The notes beneath the pieces were generated by a model. The model was given only the letters and a program-made list of their open reading frames with translations. It did not search any database and had not been told where the DNA came from. DNA of 5,387 nucleotides, taken from positions 1,831-7,217 of the forward strand of contig NYYH01000009.1 of the NCBI GenBank assembly GCA_002686705.1, read 5' to 3'. Each line of letters starts with the position of its first letter. Positions within the stretch are counted from its first letter, which is position 1. The stretch is from Bacteroidota bacterium. Its GTDB lineage: Bacteria > Bacteroidota > Bacteroidia > Bacteroidales > F082. The translations under genes and the position numbers were made by a program. Of this stretch, positions 1-5,387 are shown one piece after another.

Positions 1-835
1 TGGATTAACAATTTGGTATATACTTACCGCAGGTGCCCTAATATTTCTCATCTGGGACTTCTTGACGAATACTCCAACCGGAACTGTAATGAAACTGGCA
101 TGGATACTGGTTGTAATTTATACCGGGCCTATTGGCTTATTTATCTATTTATTATCGTGCCGACAACCATTACCAAATACTCATAATGCTTTTATTGCAG
201 CTCGCTGGAAGCAGGCTACAGGGTCGTTATTGCATTGTGTTGCAGGTGATGCAACGGGTATCATAATCTCTGCCGCCATAGTCTTTCACTTTGGATTACC
301 TAACGGTATAGATCTCATAGTAGAATATACCTCCGCCTTTTTAGTTGGATTATTTGTTTTTCAGGCCCTTTTCATGATAGCCATGTACAAAGGTAACTAT
401 TGGATGGCCGTTCGAAAAACCTTTTTCGCTGAGACCATTTCGATGAATATGGTAATGGTAGGTATGATCCCAACCATGGTGATTTTAATGCACATTATAC
501 CCGGTGGACATAATCCACTTCGTGTTGAATTTTGGGGAGTAATGTCGTTAGCCACAATGGTAGGAATGATTACTGCCTACCCCATAAATCTATGGATGGT
601 ATCTCGAGGGATAAAACATGGTATGATGACTGCAATACCTAAATCGAAGGGACATGAAGTAAGTGATACCGATGGCGAAAAAATGGATGCAAAGATGGAT
701 ATGTCAAAAGCAATGGAGAATAGTCATCAGGTTTCCAAGTTAGAGCTTGCAACTATCTTAATCGGTACTTTTTGTGTATTGGCATTGTCGATATGGATTA
801 CTTCTCTGTTTGCTCCAATTACGTTCCTGCATTAA
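1..835 (+). CDS. DUF4396 multi-pass membrane protein, 5' partial
   Basis: Integral membrane protein of the DUF4396 family; its function is not established. The frame stays open from base 2 to the TAA ending at 835, giving 277 visible residues. The TTG at 62 is therefore probably not the start: the codons before it encode a hydrophobic segment (WYILTAGALIFLIWDF), which looks like a real first helix, and the true start lies left of the window. I see about seven hydrophobic segments. Family-like motifs are HCVAGDATG (bases 233-259), the EY..AFLVGLFVFQALFM stretch, an SMNMVMVGM run in the fifth segment, AYPINLWMV and then KHGMM. A hydrophilic loop of about 40 residues, rich in Lys, Asp and Met, separates the last helix from the rest. 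Methionine is unusually frequent from the middle of the protein onward. That could suggest soft-metal binding, but this is inference only. The family call rests on recalled motifs. Confidence 0.82.
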   Translation, partial: GLTIWYILTAGALIFLIWDFLTNTPTGTVMKLAWILVVIYTGPIGLFIYLLSCRQPLPNTHNAFIAARWKQATGSLLHCVAGDATGIIISAAIVFHFGLPNGIDLIVEYTSAFLVGLFVFQALFMIAMYKGNYWMAVRKTFFAETISMNMVMVGMIPTMVILMHIIPGGHNPLRVEFWGVMSLATMVGMITAYPINLWMVSRGIKHGMMTAIPKSKGHEVSDTDGEKMDAKMDMSKAMENSHQVSKLELATILIGTFCVLALSIWITSLFAPITFLH

Positions 836-860
836 ATAAACTACCTTCTTATTGGGTATA

Positions 861-906
861 ATGAAGTCTTACTAGAATAGATATATTCTGCATGCTTCCA
901 CTTCAT
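861..906. repeat. Nested inverted repeat between convergent genes
   Basis: ATGAAGT at 861-867 is perfectly complementary in inverted orientation to ACTTCAT at 900-906. Inside this pair lies a second perfect inverted repeat, AGAATA (874-879) and TATTCT (884-889), with a GATA loop. The structure sits in the 90-bp gap where the DUF4396 gene (plus) and the small membrane protein gene (minus) converge, so a bidirectional transcription stop is a reasonable guess. Against this, the stems are AT-rich and no clear T-tract follows on either strand, so it does not match a classical intrinsic terminator. Confidence 0.4.
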
Positions 907-925
907 ACTCCGTATAAGTTTATAG

Positions 926-1135
926 TTATTCTCCCTTTTTAATTTTATTTAACCTAATAGCCAACGGTCCCCAAATAAATATCAGGTGAAAAGTTGCACC
1001 TACACTAAGAATGTAAAGGATTTCGTCGAAACAGTCTGTACCACTTAGTTTTAACGAGCACCCAAGTATTACTATTCCCCAAATAATAGCACTTGCTATT
1101 ATAAAAAGGCCAATTGATTTTTTCTTCTTTTCCAT
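926..1135 (-). CDS. Small two-helix membrane protein, unknown function
   Basis: A 69-residue protein that I cannot assign to a named family. It begins with a basic cluster (MEKKKK), followed by a hydrophobic helix at about residues 8-28, a short polar stretch with SGTDCFDE, a second helix at about 38-60, and a basic tail (RLNKIKKGE). Two short helices with basic ends predict a hairpin with both termini in the cytoplasm. Cys26, Cys35 and His50 are the only residues that stand out. The sensible composition, the ATG start and the membrane-protein pattern argue for a real gene. It lies 58 bp downstream of the DUF1254/DUF1214 lipoprotein on the same strand, with no visible terminator between, so co-transcription is possible. 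The bases before the start are A-rich, with no Shine-Dalgarno sequence. Confidence 0.66.
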   Translation of the reverse strand: MEKKKKSIGLFIIASAIIWGIVILGCSLKLSGTDCFDEILYILSVGATFHLIFIWGPLAIRLNKIKKGE

Positions 1136-1193
1136 TTTTTGATTTTTAATTTTTTGTCAGACTATTTTAGTGTTTCATTACTTTCAGGTTTTA

Positions 1194-2402
1194 CTATTCA
1201 CAATAATTTGGAGGCATATTTTCTAAATCAGGTTTATAATAACGTATAACAAAATAATAACCTTCACCCGCAACTACAGGCATCCAATAGCTCCCATCTT
1301 TTGGGTCTTCTACACTGAATGTTACAGTTACATTACCATTTTCATCTGGTTTAGTATTATACGCATTGAATAAATCATTTTTGCCAGGTAAAGTATTTCT
1401 GGTTAAAAAATTATAACGGGTAATTGACCAGAATTCTTCAACTCCTTGAGGTTTATAAGGCAATGTAAATACTTCTGTTTTATCACCATTAAAAAATTGT
1501 CCTTCACAATTAACGAAGCCGGCAGCGTAAAGAGCATGTTCAGCAGGTAAGCCTAAATGGCCAATTATTGCTACAGCACGATATTCAGGGTCGTTGCTGT
1601 GCATCTCTTTACTGTCTATAGGACCAAAACCACCCATATTATTTGGGATAGTAGCAATTCTCTTTCCTACGTACTGGACAACTCTCATATAGTTACTGTC
1701 ATTAAAATCAACAACTTCGTCTAATATACCTTGGTTTTGAGGATAAACATCGTGTGAATTTAATGTGAACTTAATATAATTATCAATTACAAGAGGTTTA
1801 CTTTCTCCACTAAGTTTAATTTGCTCCTGTACAGCCAGTGTATTAACTAAGTCTTCAGCAGTTTTTACCTGAATTCGAATAAATAGGTGAGGATAATGAC
1901 CCGGGCTTTCAATAACTGTAGCTCCTTCTTCTACTTTCATATCCCTTCCTTTGCGGACAAATACATATTTACCAACCGGACGTATTTCGTCAAAAATTGT
2001 ATAATGCTCCTGATCGGTTATGTGAATTGACCAATATCTATCGTTTATTCCTTCTGGAAAATCAACATAAACAGGGCCATTTGTTAAGTCAATTACAGCT
2101 TTTGAATAAAGGTGATCCAATGCTGGAGTTACAACGGCATCAGTTCCTTCAGTTGGAAGTTTTTTAGTGTGAAGCAATTTATTAGTACCACCTGCAGCTT
2201 CGGCAGTTTGAACCATATATCTTGCATGATGGTATGCTTTATAGGCATGAAGTTCAGCCACTGATGGTTTTTCTGGTTTAACTACTTCAGTTGATGCCTT
2301 TTCCTTTTGATTGTCAGCATCTTTTTTTGTGGCTTGTGGACCACATGCAATAAAGCCAAATGTTATGGTTATTACAGTCATTAATTTTATTAGATCTTTC
2401 AT
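1194..2402 (-). CDS. DUF1254/DUF1214 domain lipoprotein
   Basis: A 402-residue exported lipoprotein combining DUF1254 (N-terminal half) and DUF1214 (C-terminal half), a common pairing in bacteria without an established biochemical role. The signal peptide is residues 1-19 and the lipidated cysteine is Cys20 in GFIAC; the Phe at -3 is less usual than Leu. A charged Lys/Glu linker runs to about residue 46. The DUF1254 part shows TPALDHLYS (92-100), GPVYVDFP (109-116) and YWSIHITDQ (123-131). The DUF1214 part shows EFWSITRY (323-330), SYWMPV (371-376) and GYYFVIRYYKP (381-391). The NxDTLYS motif I remember as conserved in DUF1254 appears here as ALDHLYS, so this may be a divergent branch. The ATG at 2402 is favoured because it directly precedes the signal peptide. 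No frameshift is visible. Confidence 0.88.
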   Translation of the reverse strand: MKDLIKLMTVITITFGFIACGPQATKKDADNQKEKASTEVVKPEKPSVAELHAYKAYHHARYMVQTAEAAGGTNKLLHTKKLPTEGTDAVVTPALDHLYSKAVIDLTNGPVYVDFPEGINDRYWSIHITDQEHYTIFDEIRPVGKYVFVRKGRDMKVEEGATVIESPGHYPHLFIRIQVKTAEDLVNTLAVQEQIKLSGESKPLVIDNYIKFTLNSHDVYPQNQGILDEVVDFNDSNYMRVVQYVGKRIATIPNNMGGFGPIDSKEMHSNDPEYRAVAIIGHLGLPAEHALYAAGFVNCEGQFFNGDKTEVFTLPYKPQGVEEFWSITRYNFLTRNTLPGKNDLFNAYNTKPDENGNVTVTFSVEDPKDGSYWMPVVAGEGYYFVIRYYKPDLENMPPNYCE

Positions 2403-2739
2403 TTGATAAAATTTAATTTATAGTTTTATAATAGTGAAATAATTAATTATTATTCCCTATCTTTTTTTAAAACAAATATTTATAAATGTTATAATTTGGT
2501 TAATAAAAATGTTAATACGTGTAACAAACTAAAATCAATATCCAGGCTTTGGTAGTGTAAATTTAGTAATAATAATATCCTTGGAGTATTTATGTTCTGA
2601 TTTATAAATATTCTAAATAAGTGGTAAGCTTGTTAAAACATGGTTTAGAGAATTTAGCACGGATTCAGGTTGAGCTTGTGTTATCTTTCGATTGTACAAA
2701 AAACCTACATTACATATACGCCTTATTAACAATTGTTTA
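2403..2739. other. 337-bp AT-rich intergenic region
   Basis: Lies between the 3' end of the cupin gene and the start of the DUF1254/DUF1214 lipoprotein gene, both on the minus strand, so it should hold the promoter of the latter. I found no exact TAnnTTTG element on the minus strand here; the closest are one-mismatch forms, AATATTTG (complement of 2473-2480) and TTAGTTTG (complement of 2525-2532). A dyad, TGTTA (2510-2514) and TAACA (2522-2526) separated by 7 bases, lies about 110-125 bp before the lipoprotein start. No credible gene and no strong terminator hairpin were seen. Confidence 0.5.
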
Positions 2740-3135
2740 CTATTTCCCTTTGCTAGGAATTGAAGTATGCTGTATCTTTAATTTCTCAATGAAATCCTCA
2801 CGAACTGGATAAAATATATCTAACATAACAAAAGGTTCATCCCCAATAGTGGTATCACCATGCTCAACATTACCAGGGATGCAATAAAAATCACCCTTTT
2901 CAACAATGCGTTCTTCATCTCCAATAATTAAACTTGCCTTTCCACTATATACAATTCCTATTTGCTCATGAGGGTGCTTATGTAATGGTACAGTATGACC
3001 GGGTAAAGTTGAATTAAGTGCCATCATCATTTCCTCGCCATTAAGGCCCGATAATATTTTTGTTTCAAGACCCTTCATTTGCAATAGCTTTGGCGCAGTT
3101 TCCGAATCTATAAAATAAGGAATTTTCTTTGCCAT
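2740..3135 (-). CDS. Small single-domain cupin protein
   Basis: A 131-residue protein consisting of one conserved beta-barrel cupin domain, with no signal peptide, so probably cytoplasmic. Cupin motif 1 runs from Gly46 to Gly65 and includes HKHPHEQ (52-58). Motif 2 is GDFYCIPGNVEH (81-92). The likely metal ligands are His52, His54, Gln58 and His92. A Gln in place of the usual Glu is also found in KdgF-type cupins, which linearise 4,5-unsaturated uronates from pectin or alginate. However, no uronate genes are visible nearby and many unrelated small cupins share this HxHPHEQ form, so I do not assign that reaction. The C-terminal DIFYPVREDF stretch is also common in this group. The gene stands 133 bp downstream of the InlB-repeat lipoprotein gene on the same strand. 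ATG at 3135 gives a full-length domain. Confidence 0.87.
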   Translation of the reverse strand: MAKKIPYFIDSETAPKLLQMKGLETKILSGLNGEEMMMALNSTLPGHTVPLHKHPHEQIGIVYSGKASLIIGDEERIVEKGDFYCIPGNVEHGDTTIGDEPFVMLDIFYPVREDFIEKLKIQHTSIPSKGK

Positions 3136-3268
3136 AATATATTGTTATTAACGAACTACCATATTTGAACATACTCGCTACAGAGAGTCTAAAGAAAGTT
3201 ATTCAATTTCATTTTTGCCACTGGAAGATAAAAGTAATACTTAATCACAAACGACCTCAATTTGTAAT

Positions 3269-3979
3269 TTACCAGGTTAATGGAAAATCTCCTTCTGTCA
3301 GTGTTAATGTGGCATCACCATCTATAACAGCAGTAAGGAAATTACCATATTTATCACCAGAATCCGGAATGTATCCCATGGTTGGAGCATTGTCATTCAT
3401 GTCAACCATTCCAAAGAAATAATATGTTCCATTATCAAATAATTTTTCACTTTGATCAGAACTTGAAACGCCTGTTACTGTAAATCCCGAATTATCAACG
3501 ATATTTATTCCACCCTGCCCAACAATATTGCCGGTAGGTACACCAGTATCCGGATCTGTAGAGTTGGAATCAAAAATTGCATAATAAATCGTATGGCCAT
3601 TAAAATTAGTAGCATCTGCTATTGCAACGGTTAGTTTTCCACCAACTACCCAATTTGCGTAAAGCGTCACATTCATACTACCTATTGTAATAGTAGCATC
3701 AGGAGTATAATCGGTCCCAGTACCATCAGATGCTGCATTCCAGTCAGCAAAACTGAAGCCGATTTTTTTCAAACTTTCAGTATTACCTAAAACTGTAGCA
3801 ATTGACCCTGTCTTATAGCTGTTATCGTCAAATGGAACACTACCACTTGTGCTGCCGTTACCATTGTAAATCACCGAATAAGTGTTGGCACTGTCTTTTT
3901 TACAACTGCTGACTAATATTGCAGCAATTCCCATAATTACTAATGGATAAATCCAAATTTTAGCTTTAATTTTCATCAT
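3269..3979 (-). CDS. Lipoprotein with one InlB-type repeat
   Basis: A 236-residue cell-envelope lipoprotein. A basic N-terminus and hydrophobic helix lead to the lipobox VSSC, with Cys26 as the lipidated residue followed by KKDS. Residues about 34-110 form one Listeria-Bacteroides (InlB B, Flg_new) repeat: it opens with YSVIYNGNG, contains GFSFADWNAASDGTGTDY (74-91) and closes with VTLYANW (104-110). Such repeats are small beta folds common in surface proteins. Residues about 114-236 form a second, beta-rich domain with KLTVAIADA, IYYAIFDSNS, NGTYYFFGMVDMNDNAP and a Thr-rich end. I do not recognise it firmly; its order (short strand, AIFDS, then GTYY..MVDMNDN) loosely recalls DUF2141-like beta-sandwich domains. 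Two adjacent ATG codons (3979 and 3976) could start translation. The gene is transcribed away from the M1 peptidase gene. Confidence 0.85.
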   Translation of the reverse strand: MMKIKAKIWIYPLVIMGIAAILVSSCKKDSANTYSVIYNGNGSTSGSVPFDDNSYKTGSIATVLGNTESLKKIGFSFADWNAASDGTGTDYTPDATITIGSMNVTLYANWVVGGKLTVAIADATNFNGHTIYYAIFDSNSTDPDTGVPTGNIVGQGGINIVDNSGFTVTGVSSSDQSEKLFDNGTYYFFGMVDMNDNAPTMGYIPDSGDKYGNFLTAVIDGDATLTLTEGDFPLTW

Positions 3980-4078
3980 TTAAGGTTTAAAGATTAATAC
4001 TAATTTATTGTCGATTTCTGTTTTTAGTTCACACAAAAGTTATTAATAGATTCATAAGTTAATTATTTAGCAGTCTGT

Positions 4079-4086
4079 CAAATATA
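4079..4086 (-). promoter_or_regulatory. Candidate -7 promoter element for the InlB-repeat lipoprotein
   Basis: The minus strand reads TATATTTG here, a perfect match to the Bacteroidota sigma-ABfr -7 consensus TAnnTTTG. It lies about 100 bp upstream of the lipoprotein ATG and points toward it, giving a leader of roughly 90-95 nt. No good TTTG -33 element is seen at the expected distance, and such a motif can arise by chance in AT-rich DNA. Confidence 0.38.
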
Positions 4087-4149
4087 CTAAAATTTTAAAT
4101 CTTTATTACCAGATATTTTCGGTTAACAATATTTAACTTCAATAACCAA

Positions 4150-4176
4150 TTGTTTTATCTTATTTATCTACCTTTA
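4150..4176 (+). promoter_or_regulatory. Weak candidate promoter for the M1 peptidase
   Basis: TTG at 4150-4152 and TACCTTTA at 4169-4176, separated by 16 bases, resemble the Bacteroidota -33 TTTG and -7 TAnnTTTG elements with one mismatch in each. No exact TAnnTTTG occurs on the plus strand of this gap. The implied leader is about 180 nt, which is long. This is a low-confidence suggestion. Confidence 0.2.
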
Positions 4177-4360
4177 CACTCTAATTAATAATCTTAATAT
4201 TACTGTAACCGTAAAATTAATTTAGTGTCTTATAAACAACTAATAATGCATTTATTTAGTAAACTCAAAGAATTAAGAAACCATTATAAATAATTGTTAA
4301 CCTGAACAACTTTTTCAAGCAACATAATGTCATTTTTAAATAATTAAATCTCGCAACAAT

Positions 4361-5387
4361 ATGAAACATTTATTACTATCTCTTGCAATATTATTAATTT
4401 CAAGTTTTTCGTTTTCTCAAATTAATAATGATCATAATATTGAACACAAATGTTCACACGGCAAATCAAATAATTTAAAAGCCCTGGATTATTTTTTATA
4501 CAACTGGCAAAGTGAATATTTGGACGATTATGATGTAACATTCTATTTTCTGGATATTGAAGTCTCTAATTCTTCGATATATGTTGATGGCAACACAACT
4601 ATTAATGGTATTGCCAAAGTTGACCTCGACACTTTCGCAATTGAATTAATTCCGGAGCAAACCATTACCCAAATTCTTTTCAATGGAGTAGAATATACTG
4701 TATATGAAAGAGATGGAAAGAACGTGATTGTTCCGGTAGATGAAATTAGTGCCGGATCTGCATTCTCAGCTCAAATCTTCTACAATGGACAACCACCAAC
4801 CGGAGGAGGATTTTTTGCTGGTATTTCAACATCAACAGGTTGGGGAAAAGATGTTACCTGGACGTTATCGGAACCATTTGCTGCCTCCGATTGGTTTGCG
4901 GTTAAACAAGACCTGGAAGATAAAGCAGATTCCGTTTGGGTATTTCTAACTACTAGTTCTGAAAATATGGCTGGTTCGCAAGGATTGCTAACCAATATTG
5001 TTGATTTGGGTGATGGCAATACCCGTTACGAATGGAAATCTAGCTATCCTATTGATTACTATTTGATCTCTTTCGCAGTATCTGAATATCAGGAATACAA
5101 TATTTATGCTCATCCAGAAGAAATGGACGGTGATTCAATACTAATCCAAAATTTTATCTATGATGCTGCGGGATGCCTTGATTTTTACAAAGATGACATT
5201 GATGAAACAGCACCAATGGTTGATCTTTTCTCTGATCTTTTTATTCTTTATCCTTTTTGGCAGGAAAAATATGGCCATTGTTTAACTCAGCTTGGTGGGG
5301 GAATGGAGCATCAAACCATGACAACAATGGGTGGCTTTTCTTTTGGTTTAGTGGCACACGAATTAGGACATATGTGGTTTGGAGATA
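4361..5387 (+). CDS. Secreted M1 family zinc metallopeptidase, 3' partial
   Basis: The N-terminal 342 codons of an M1 (gluzincin) aminopeptidase-like protein, still open at the window edge. The start ATG at 4361 is followed directly by a signal peptide (residues 1 to about 19, ending SFSFS before Gln20), so export is expected. The N-terminal beta domain (about 58-250) contains YDVTFYFLDIEV and SEPFAASDWFAVKQDLEDKADS, the latter a hallmark of M1 peptidases. The catalytic domain shows GGGMEHQT (312-319), the counterpart of the substrate-binding GAMEN motif with His in place of Asn, and HELGHMWFGD (333-342), with His333 and His337 as zinc ligands and Glu334 as catalytic base. The third zinc ligand lies beyond the window. 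This GGMEHQT/HELxHxWFGD form is typical of long Bacteroidota M1 proteins that often carry a C-terminal type IX secretion domain; that end is not visible. No Shine-Dalgarno sequence precedes the start. Confidence 0.92.
   Translation, partial: MKHLLLSLAILLISSFSFSQINNDHNIEHKCSHGKSNNLKALDYFLYNWQSEYLDDYDVTFYFLDIEVSNSSIYVDGNTTINGIAKVDLDTFAIELIPEQTITQILFNGVEYTVYERDGKNVIVPVDEISAGSAFSAQIFYNGQPPTGGGFFAGISTSTGWGKDVTWTLSEPFAASDWFAVKQDLEDKADSVWVFLTTSSENMAGSQGLLTNIVDLGDGNTRYEWKSSYPIDYYLISFAVSEYQEYNIYAHPEEMDGDSILIQNFIYDAAGCLDFYKDDIDETAPMVDLFSDLFILYPFWQEKYGHCLTQLGGGMEHQTMTTMGGFSFGLVAHELGHMWFGD

Larger units (their letters stand above)
3980..4360. other. 381-bp divergent intergenic promoter region
   Basis: This very AT-rich stretch separates the divergently transcribed InlB-repeat lipoprotein (minus) and M1 peptidase (plus), and must carry promoters for both. 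A perfect Bacteroidota -7 element faces the lipoprotein (separate entry) and a weaker one faces the peptidase. Two short dyads with 6-base centres occur: GTTAA/TTAAC at 4122-4137 and TTGTT/AACAA at 4294-4309. No open frame of interest, RNA gene or strong hairpin was seen. Confidence 0.6.

Noticed and set aside
62..64. TTG as start codon of the DUF4396 protein
   Set aside because: The frame is open upstream to the window edge and encodes a plausible first transmembrane helix, so the TTG is better read as an internal leucine.
2481..2493. Short palindrome TATAA-ATG-TTATA
   Set aside because: Five-base arms made only of A and T in an AT-rich gap are expected by chance.
2621..2812. Plus-strand 63-codon open frame
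   Set aside because: It begins with a GTG without a ribosome-binding context, overlaps the 3' end of the well-supported cupin gene on the opposite strand, and has no recognisable motif.
3247..3265. Inverted repeat ACAAA/TTTGT downstream of the InlB-repeat lipoprotein
   Set aside because: Only 5 bp of AT-rich stem with a 9-base loop and no T-tract on the minus strand; not enough to call a terminator.
3165..3422. Plus-strand 85-codon open frame
   Set aside because: About 60 percent of it is antisense to the coding end of the InlB-repeat lipoprotein, and the translation shows no domain or membrane pattern.
4740..5019. Two open frames (plus 4740-4949, minus 4780-5019)
   Set aside because: Both lie inside the M1 peptidase reading frame, which is clearly coding here (SEPFAASDWFAVKQDLEDKADS).

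Overview
The window looks like a piece of a chromosome from a member of the Bacteroidota. The evidence is AT-rich DNA with very AT-rich intergenic gaps, no Shine-Dalgarno sequences ahead of the starts, two lipoproteins (one with the typical Ser-Ser-Cys-Lys-Lys lipobox), a Listeria-Bacteroides (InlB-type) repeat, and an M1 peptidase of the Bacteroidota secreted type. A genus cannot be named from this sequence.

Layout: (1) Bases 1-835, plus strand: the 3' part of a DUF4396 multi-pass membrane protein whose start lies left of the window. (2) Bases 836-925: a short convergent gap with a nested inverted repeat. (3) Bases 926-2402, minus strand: a DUF1254/DUF1214 lipoprotein followed 58 bp downstream by a 69-residue two-helix membrane protein, possibly one transcript. 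(4) Bases 2403-2739: a 337-bp AT-rich gap. (5) Bases 2740-3135, minus strand: a single-domain cupin. (6) Bases 3269-3979, minus strand: a lipoprotein with one InlB-type repeat and an unassigned C-terminal beta-rich domain. (7) Bases 3980-4360: a 381-bp divergent promoter region. (8) Bases 4361-5387, plus strand: the first 342 codons of a secreted M1 zinc metallopeptidase, cut by the right edge just after HExxH.

The genes do not form an obvious pathway. Four of the six encode proteins with export or membrane signals (two lipoproteins, one secreted peptidase, one polytopic membrane protein), a fifth is a tiny membrane protein, and only the cupin looks cytoplasmic. I see no mobile element, CRISPR array, RNA gene, toxin-antitoxin pair or defence locus. 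I found no convincing new system. The most open points are the unassigned half of the InlB-repeat lipoprotein, the methionine-rich DUF4396 protein, and the small membrane protein next to the DUF1254 lipoprotein.
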